A DNA stretch of 12,294 bases from Baffinella frigidus (Eukaryota; Cryptophyceae; Cryptomonadales; Baffinellaceae). Position 1 is the first letter of the stretch; each line of letters begins with the position of its first letter. The stretch covers positions 1,659,175 to 1,671,468 of the forward strand of contig MU646306.1 in NCBI GenBank assembly GCA_026770585.1, read 5' to 3'. Positions 1-5,750 of the stretch are shown here, one piece after another. The position numbers were made by a program, and so were the translations under genes. The notes beneath the pieces are model-generated. The model was not told the origin of the DNA. It saw only the letters and a list, made by a program, of their open reading frames with translations, and did not search any database.

Positions 1-190
1 TTGAGGGTTGAGGGTTGGGGGTTGAGGGTTGAGGGTCGAGGGTTGAGGATTGAGGGTTGAGGGTTGTGGGTTGCGGGTTGAGGGTTGGGGGTTGAGGGTA
101 GAGGGTAGAGGGTTGAGGGTTGGGGTTTGAGGGTTGAGGGTCGGGGGTTGAGGGTTGAGGGTTGAGGTTTGAGGGTTGAGGGTTGAGGGC
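1..190 (+). repeat. Degenerate TTGAGGG heptamer array
   Basis: About 25 tandem 7-nt units of TTGAGGG, with variants TTGGGGG, GTAGAGG and TTGTGGG. The G-rich strand is the + strand, so at the left edge of the window it points inwards. It is therefore an interstitial array and not a chromosome end. A second mini-array of the same unit with TTAAGAG variants lies at 424-463. Both are followed by related sequence (GGGCAAACCAGG and AGAGCAAAGCAGG), so array and flank were probably duplicated together. Confidence 0.9.
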
Positions 191-1036
191 AAACCAGGTG
201 CGCCGGATGGGAATGAAAGCGTCGTTCCCTCTGGGTGCACAGTCCCGAGTAGGAATACCCCGAGTGACTTTACACACGGGACTGTCGTCAGATGTACGGC
301 TCTACCGTGCCAGAAAGAAGCTTGCGGAGTTCGTGGGGTTTTCCAGAGATGCACGGTCGTCGGCGTTACACTGGGACTTTTCATTGTGGCGGCGTTTCCA
401 CCCGGTACGTCGCCCGCTGATTCCTGGTTGAGGGTTGAGGGTTAAGAGTTGAGGGTTAAGAGCAAAGCAGGAACGATCATGCAGTGCGGTGCACTCCGGA
501 TTGAAAAAAAAAATGGAGTAGGTTTGTTCCACTTCAACAAGTCGTCCACCGCAGCTCTCTGCGGTTTGGGGAAACGGGGGCGTGGGTTCAAGGGACTGGC
601 TCGTTGAATGTAGACTTCCCACAATCCGCTTTCAGGTTTTGGGCCGAAAACCGGCCGAGAATCGGGGGAAGCGTCTTACGGACCCCGATACTGGTGCATC
701 TCTTGACAGAAAACAGTGGGAAAGTGAGAGGTCTGAATTTTGGGTAAGGTCGGACCCGCTTAGCAGCCACCGGGGCCTTCTTGATGTGTCCATCTATGGT
801 ACAAATTGCAATTCATTTCAGAGTAAGCGGCTCGAAATGGTCCCCGAAATCTGGGGAAGATCGAGCAACGCTAGAAGGGAAGGGGGTCCATTGCAAAAGT
901 CAAATCCCCTGCAGCCTTGATTCAACTTTGGCGGTGGGGCTTATGTTCAAGCCCCGGCCCATTGAGTTGACTTTTGATTGACCGAGATCACGTCTCGAGT
1001 AGCTCGGGCGCTGCTGAGTTGTGTGTGGAAATGCAG
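191..1036. other. Non-coding stretch upstream of first recognised exon
   Basis: I see no recognisable exon here on either strand. Short open frames exist, but none carries a ferrochelatase motif. The residues that should precede the 1037 exon (around the family's Trp/His-Pro segment and the mid-protein cysteine region) are not found. The stretch is best read as the intron in front of the exon at 1037; its last bases form the acceptor GGAAATGCAG. A small TTGAGGG array is at 424-463. Confidence 0.6.
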
Positions 1037-4000
1037 GCGTTCATCAACGCGCTGGCGCACCGGGTGGTCAAAGGCCTCGAGCAGTTTGAGGAGGCCGAGC
1101 GTTCCAAGGTATGGCGCTGCCCCACTCGGGTTGTCTGGCTATTCGTTTGACGGTGTGGGTATACCGCTTTTGAGCGGAAAAGAGCCCACGCTCACCAAAT
1201 TGGTGAAGAGCGGAACAGAGCCCAAGCTCATGAGGAGCACCAGCGTTCCAAGGTGACCGCAGGCCTACAAGTGCCAATAACTCCAATAAGTTATTACCCC
1301 CCAGCCGATGACCCAACCCGGTTGATCGAGGGCCTCGAGCAATTCGAGCAGCACGAGCGTTCCAAGGTCTGGCGCTGCCTTACTCGGGTTGTCGCGCGTA
1401 TTTTTCTTAAGTTGACATGGGGGCACGAGTGTTGCAAGACGACCTCAGGCCCATCAGTGCCAATCACCCCAATTGTTAAGTTATCACCCCCCAGCCAATG
1501 ACCCAACCCTACTAGTAGTAGTGAGGGTTGGATATTCGTAAGTGGACGGTATGGGTGTGCCGTACACATTTGACATCTTTGGAGCGGGAAAGGATCCACG
1601 CTCACCGAATTGGTGAGGTCAAAAGAACGGACAGAGCTGGAAGGTTGTGCCTTATCTAGCATCTCCCGCGATTCATCCACGCGCCAGAACTGCCAATGGG
1701 GCGCGCACTCGCCCTTCCTCCACCTCTCAAACCCCGCCACGATTTCTCCACGGAAAAATGAATCGAAACATAGTTATGATGTGCAAGGTTCTCTTAGAGT
1801 CCCGAATTTCAAATTCCCGCGGGCGCGGGAGCGTAGGATGCATCAATGGCGAGTGCTGGGAGTGCACCGAGTGTGTAGGCCGAACGGATGGTAAAGGGTG
1901 GGTGGGTGTAGTGTGTCCTTTTTCTTGGTTTTGTTTCCTTTCAAATATTTTGCTGTGCAGGTGGTGATGCTGTTCTCGGCGCACTCGCTCCCGATGCGCC
2001 GCGTCAACGCGGGCGACCCCTACCCCCAGGTACCTTCACCCTCACAAATCCCGCGATGTCGACACATCCTCACAAATCCTGGGATTTCGATACAGCCTCA
2101 TAATTCCCGGGATTTCTGGATTTGGGGGTTGGGGTGGAGGGATTCAGGAATGGATATCCAGGGATTTGGGATTTAGGGATTTCGGGGTGCGGGGAGGGAA
2201 ATCCCGCGATGTTTCGAGACGCTCGTGTTTTCTCGCGTCGGCAAGCCGTGTCGACGTTACACTTGAACGTACTCAACATTGACTACAACATGGTGCGGTG
2301 GTAGTTTGGCTTTACTCGTGTACCTATGCATGGGGCAGAGACTTCCACGACTTTTAACGAATACCATGTTTTCCTGCTAAGTCCACCCTGCTCAGTTGCC
2401 CCCCTTTTAGTAAAAAAATCTCAGTGAGTTGTCAGTCGTGAGACTGTGGTCGAACACTCAACACTCAACTCTCAACACCCAACACCCAACACCCAACACC
2501 CAACACCCAACACCCAACACCCAACACTCAACACCCGACACCCAACACCCAACACCCAACACCCAACACCCAACACCCAACACCCAACACCCAACACCCG
2601 CTCATCCTGCGAAGCACGCTGAAAAGCTTTGGCGGAGGGCAGGAGGTCGGGGCGACAGTTTCACGAGTGATCGAGCGCCTGGCGGAGCTGGGCGTGCACA
2701 ACCGCTACTCCCTCTGCTGGCAGTCCAAGGTTATTATCCCTCTCGTTTCAACGTTTAGAATCAAAGGAGTCTTTTCGATACAAGTCGTTTCTTTGCATCG
2801 CTTTCTTTTCCGTGCGAGCTTGGTCCTGTGCGTCCAGTGTGGTGAGGTAAGACATCAGCAAGCACCTGCGGATATGTGTCGGATCGGTGGTGCTCCACCC
2901 TGAGTTTCGCCACGCCTGAGCCCCACACCCGTAACCCCGAACGCTAGTTCGGGCCGCTCCCGTGGCTCGCCAGCCTCGTCCAGTGATACCGGTTTCAGTG
3001 TGTGGGGAAGGCCCACACCCTATGAACCCCGACACCGAACCCAGGTTGGGCCGCTGCCGTGGCTCGGGCCCAAGACGCAGGTTGCCATGAAGGCATTGTT
3101 CGCTCAGGTCCCGCGCCCGTCACCGTATCCGTAGGAACCCCCCTATGTCCCTACGGGTTGCCTACCGTAGGGTCTTGGATCTGGTCGTTCAAGGGCTATT
3201 CGAAATCCCTTCGAAGTCCGCAGTGTGGGTGAGATCGGAAAGGAGGCCCGATTGACGGAAAGGTGGGCTGTGCCTCGGGCCCAAGTATAACAAACTCTAA
3301 ACCCTGAACCCTGAACCCTAAACCCTGAACCCTGAACCCTGAACCCTAAACCCTAAACCCTAAACCCTGAACCCTAAACCCTAAACCTTCAACCCTAAAC
3401 CCCACACCCCCAAACCTGAACTCTAAACCCTGCACCCCAAATCTTAAACCCTCAACTCTAAAACCTAAACCCTAAACCCTAAACCCTGAACCCTAAACCC
3501 TAAACCCCAAACCCTGAACCCTAAACCATAAACCATAAACCATAAATCATAACACGAAACCCTGAACTGGACGCAGGGTCTGACGCACTTCATGGCGATC
3601 CCCGTAGCGTTCACTACGGTCTGTCCCCGTCCTCTCCCGTGCCCTGCTGACTCCTAGCCGCCGTGAGGCGGGCTCCATTGTCGCCTTTTTGGCTATTGGT
3701 CCTTCATTGTCAAACAAAGGTCCTGACGATAAATTTGACTATCGATGCGGGATGCCTCTGGGGTGCGGTGGATTGTATTATTTGGGAGCGATGCAACTCG
3801 CCGGGGTTCTTTCTCTGACGTTTGAGAGAAGTCCATCTTGGGCTCGCAGGGTTCCAGCAAAGCTTGCTGGATCCCGGATTTCCGTAAATTGTCACGGCCA
3901 GGTCTCTTACAAGGCGTGTCTCGTGTGCGGCAGGACCACATAGAGACCCTCTACGAGATCGACATGGAATTCGGGGAAGAGGCCCACGAGATGGGCGCCG

Positions 4001-5354
4001 TCTTCAAGTCACCCCCCCCCTCCGCCCGTGCAGACAACTCCCCCGCCCACACAGTCACCCAACCACCACCACACTGCAAGTCACCCTCCCCTACTTCAAG
4101 TCTCCCTCCTCTCCAGTTCGGGGAAGAGGCCCACCAGATGGGTGCCGTCTTCAAGTCAATCCCCCCCACCCACGCAGACCCCCCCCCCTCTCACAAAGTC
4201 ACCCCCCCCGCCCACACAGTCAACCCCCCACCAACACACTTCAAGTCACCCTCCCCTCCAGTGCGGGGAAGAGGCCCACGAGATGGGCGCCGTCGTCAAG
4301 TCACCCCCCCCCTAACTCACCCTTAACCCTAAACCCTAAATCATAAAAACTAAACACGACCTGCACGTCAATTCCCTGCACTGAACCTGCGCTTTCCCTG
4401 CTCGTCCCATTTGAGCAAACACTGTGCTTGCAAACGGCGGCTCTCCTGCATAACCTGCGCGTGCCTCTCCTGGAACGGCGCTCTCCCCTCCATAACTGCC
4501 TGGCGGCCTCTGCCAGGACCTAGGTTTACCCCAAGTAGTCGATCCAACGGCCTGAGGTGACTCGTCCTAGCCTAAGTTATCACAGCTTATCTCACTGGTG
4601 TTCCCCCCTGGACGTGAGGGGGCGTGGGATCGTCTTTCAGGTCGAGACAGGTTCCAAACACAGGACAAGGTCAGCCTCGCGTGATGGGACCCCTGACCCT
4701 AAACGAGAAACCATCCTCCTCGCAGGCGGTCGCCGTCCTTCAACGACGACCCGCTCTTCGGCGAGGCGCTGGGCGTCATCGCCTCCGAGCACCTCGCGCG
4801 CGGCGAGGCGTGCTCGACCCAGTATGCCCTCAACTGCCCGGTGCGCGCCCCCCCCCACCACACTAGGGCCCTAGGCCTACTATCCCGTGAGTGGCGAGTA
4901 GGTTCATACGCCCTACCGTAGGGCCCTAGGACCTGCCTAGGACCTCTTGGCGGTCAATTCTGACCGCTTCGCCGCTCAAGGGAGATGGTCCTGGGGGGGG
5001 CAGCCGTCTTACCATCCCTTCGCGCCTTCCCTTGCGGTGGAAAACTACGTGCTTCCGTGTGCAGGAGTTGCTCGAAAACAAGGTCGCGTCTCTCGAAGGG
5101 TGGTTGTAGGCTTACCGGAGTCTCGACGGACCTTGTGTTCGAGCATCCCGCGTTCACCTGATGCAGTACATAGGGCCCTAGGCATAGGGCTACCGTAGGG
5201 TCCTAAGGCGTTTTCTCATGAGCGAGGTACCCCTGTATTTTCCTGACGTGGGGTTGTTGGTGAGCAGGGGTGCGTGAGCCCGACGGAGTGCCGCAACATC
5301 CTCAACCCTGTCGCGCCCTACATGCGCCTCAAGGACGCCACCGCTGCCCGCTAA
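1037..5354 (+). CDS. Ferrochelatase, C-terminal eight exons (5' partial)
   Basis: Ferrochelatase inserts Fe2+ into protoporphyrin IX, the last step of heme synthesis; enzymes of this type are usually mitochondrial. Exons: 1037-1108, 1961-2029, 2643-2729, 3045-3107, 3577-3618, 3934-4007, 4726-4840, 5268-5354, giving 202 residues ending in TAA. Six of seven introns are phase 0; the sixth is phase 2. Visible family motifs, in order: GLEQFEEAERSK; LFSAHSLPM with the catalytic His; GDPYPQ/EVGATV; WQSK/VGPLPWLGP; PVAFTT/DHIETLYE with the Asp-His-x-Glu metal/proton site; FNDDPLF; and CSTQYALNCP/GCVSPTECR, the C-terminal cysteines that in the animal enzyme bind [2Fe-2S]. Motif order and spacing match roughly the last 45% of the human enzyme. 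The N-terminal half, including the fourth cluster cysteine, lies outside the window. Oddities are the last cysteine spacing (Cx2Cx5C instead of the human Cx2Cx4C), very small exons, unusual donors (GTCCCG, GTCTGT, GTCACC) and junction copies in several introns. HemH/FECH identity is very secure; transit peptide and start cannot be judged. Confidence 0.95.
1073..1640 (+). repeat. Intron 1 copies of the 1037-1108 exon edge and nested duplications
   Basis: The exon tail plus donor at 1073-1135 recurs at 1331-1393 with 55 of 63 bases identical by hand count. A shorter copy of the last exon bases plus GT is at 1232-1254. All three end in GCGTTCCAAG/GT, so the intron offers three look-alike donors. 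Intron-derived blocks are also duplicated: 1140-1206 resembles 1533-1616 and 1271-1319 resembles 1457-1509. The order of blocks shows several overlapping duplication events. The 1331 copy still reads RLIEGLEQFEQHERSK in the exon's frame. Confidence 0.85.
2041..2119 (+). repeat. About 28-nt tandem repeat in ferrochelatase intron 2
   Basis: Three imperfect units begin CTCA(C/T)AA and contain ATCCCGCGATGT, ATCCTGGGATTT and TTCCCGGGATTT (2041, 2069 and 2097). The same AAATCCCGCGATGT reappears at about 2199-2212, and GGGATTT units occur between 2158 and 2190. It lies in the 613-nt intron 2030-2642. Confidence 0.7.
2453..2599 (+). repeat. AACACCC heptamer array in ferrochelatase intron 2
   Basis: About 20 units of the 7-nt AACACCC, with AACACTC, AACTCTC and GACACCC variants. 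It ends about 40 nt before the acceptor GGAGGGCAG at 2642 and so takes the place of a normal pyrimidine tract. The same 7-nt periodicity as the telomere-type arrays elsewhere suggests a related origin, but the unit sequence differs. Confidence 0.9.
2919..2972 (+). repeat. Upstream copy of the 3045 exon's acceptor junction
   Basis: The sequence from the CCCCACACCC stretch through an acceptor-like GAACGCTAG and the exon start (TTCGGGCCGCTCCCGTGGCTC) copies 3010-3065, where the real acceptor is GAACCCAG followed by GTTGGGCCGC. About 20 bases of exon and 25 of intron are recognisable. The copy keeps an AG at the splice position. It lies within intron 3 (2730-3044). Confidence 0.8.
3291..3560 (+). 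repeat. Interstitial telomere-like CCCTAAA/CCCTGAA array
   Basis: Dozens of 7-nt units CCCTAAA, CCCTGAA and CCCCAAA, ending in CATAAAC units. It fills more than half of ferrochelatase intron 4 (3108-3576) and stops 16 nt before the acceptor GGACGCAG. The C-rich strand is the coding strand, so the transcript carries the C-rich form. The rest of the intron holds a fragment of the CCTACCGTAGGGTC repeat near 3163-3176. Confidence 0.92.
3619..3933 (+). other. Ferrochelatase intron 5, no copies seen
   Basis: This 315-nt intron separates the 42-nt exon ending AFTT from the exon starting DHIETLYE. It starts GTCTGTCC and ends GTGCGGCAG. Unlike most introns here, I find no clear copy of either neighbouring exon edge. 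The only structure noticed is a small hairpin with arms CCAGCAA/TTGCTGG around 3852-3868. Confidence 0.6.
3970..4326 (+). repeat. Tandem exon-edge plus C-rich intron unit, about 146 nt, 2.4 copies
   Basis: The last 38 bases of the ferrochelatase exon (3970-4007) with donor GTCACC are copied at 4117-4154 and 4262-4299, each with only two mismatches. The copies start 147 and 145 nt apart. The intervening C-rich sequence is part of the unit, so each copy is preceded by a good acceptor (CTCTCCAG at 4116; CCCTCCAG at about 4260) and followed by a donor GTCAATC or GTCACCC. Each copy thus resembles a 38-nt exon. Because 38 is not a multiple of three, inclusion of one or both copies would shift the frame before the Fe-S cysteines. 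Confidence 0.9.
4861..4935 (+). repeat. Fragment related to the MITE core (CCCTACCGTAGGGCCCTAGG)
   Basis: In ferrochelatase intron 7 (4841-5267) the stretch contains CTAGGGCCCTAGG, CCCTACCGTAGGGCCCTAGG and CCTAGGACC. These match the internal part of the element at 6040-6157. No terminal repeat is attached, so this is a fragment. Confidence 0.6.
5170..5237 (-). mobile_element. Truncated MITE copy in ferrochelatase intron 7
   Basis: It reads ATAGGGCCCTAGG through CTACCGTAGGGTCCTA to GAGCGAGGTACCCCTG followed by TA. This matches the reverse complement of the inner half and one terminal repeat of the full element at 6040-6157. The other terminus is missing. It ends about 30 nt before the acceptor of the last ferrochelatase exon at 5268. 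Confidence 0.75.
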
Positions 5355-5370
5355 GGGGGTCCAATGGTGT

Positions 5371-5750
5371 ATTGATCGCGTGCAGTACACTGTATCACGA
5401 ACGGCGTGAGGGGGGGTCGGGTCCATCTCTTGCGTTTTCGCAGACGGCACTCACACCTTCTCCATTTGGAGCTACGGCACTCTAGATGATGAGAATGAGG
5501 GTCACGTGTGGTGTGTTGGCCGCGTGCAGTACACTGTAGCACCACCGCGGAAAGCAAGGGTGGGAATCGGCGTTTCTTGGTTCGCAGAATATCCATCATC
5601 ACGGAAACCTGGCAACCGCAAGTGCGGTGTACAACTCTCGCAGAATATAATGCCGTCTATGAGCAGGACCGAGAGAGGTCATGTGGCTATGTCTGAGCAG
5701 GACCGAGAGAGAGGGCATGTTCACTCACAGGGGTTTTGTCTGAGCAGGAC
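5371..5750 (+). repeat. Local duplications around the first exons of the second + gene
   Basis: Three families of short duplicated junctions are visible. CGCGTGCAGTACACTGTA occurs at 5377-5394 and 5521-5538. A CGCAGAATAT acceptor-like junction occurs at 5583 and 5640. (TATG/CTG)AGCAGGACC occurs at about 5658, 5693 and 5741, the first two copies followed by GAGAGAG. The last AGCAG is the likely acceptor of the exon starting DLEML. The repeats make the local exon borders ambiguous. Confidence 0.7.

Noticed and set aside
1840-1900. Cysteine-rich stretch CINGECWECTECVGR as a possible exon
   Set aside because: It lies inside the ferrochelatase intron between two exons that join perfectly in phase. 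No splice sites or family match support it.
3291-3560. True telomere or chromosome end
   Set aside because: The arrays are internal, degenerate and in both orientations, with coding exons on both sides.
3838-4326. Open frame of 162 codons containing the DHIETLYE motif
   Set aside because: Only 3934-4007 is exon. The remainder is C-rich intron with exon copies that happens to stay open.
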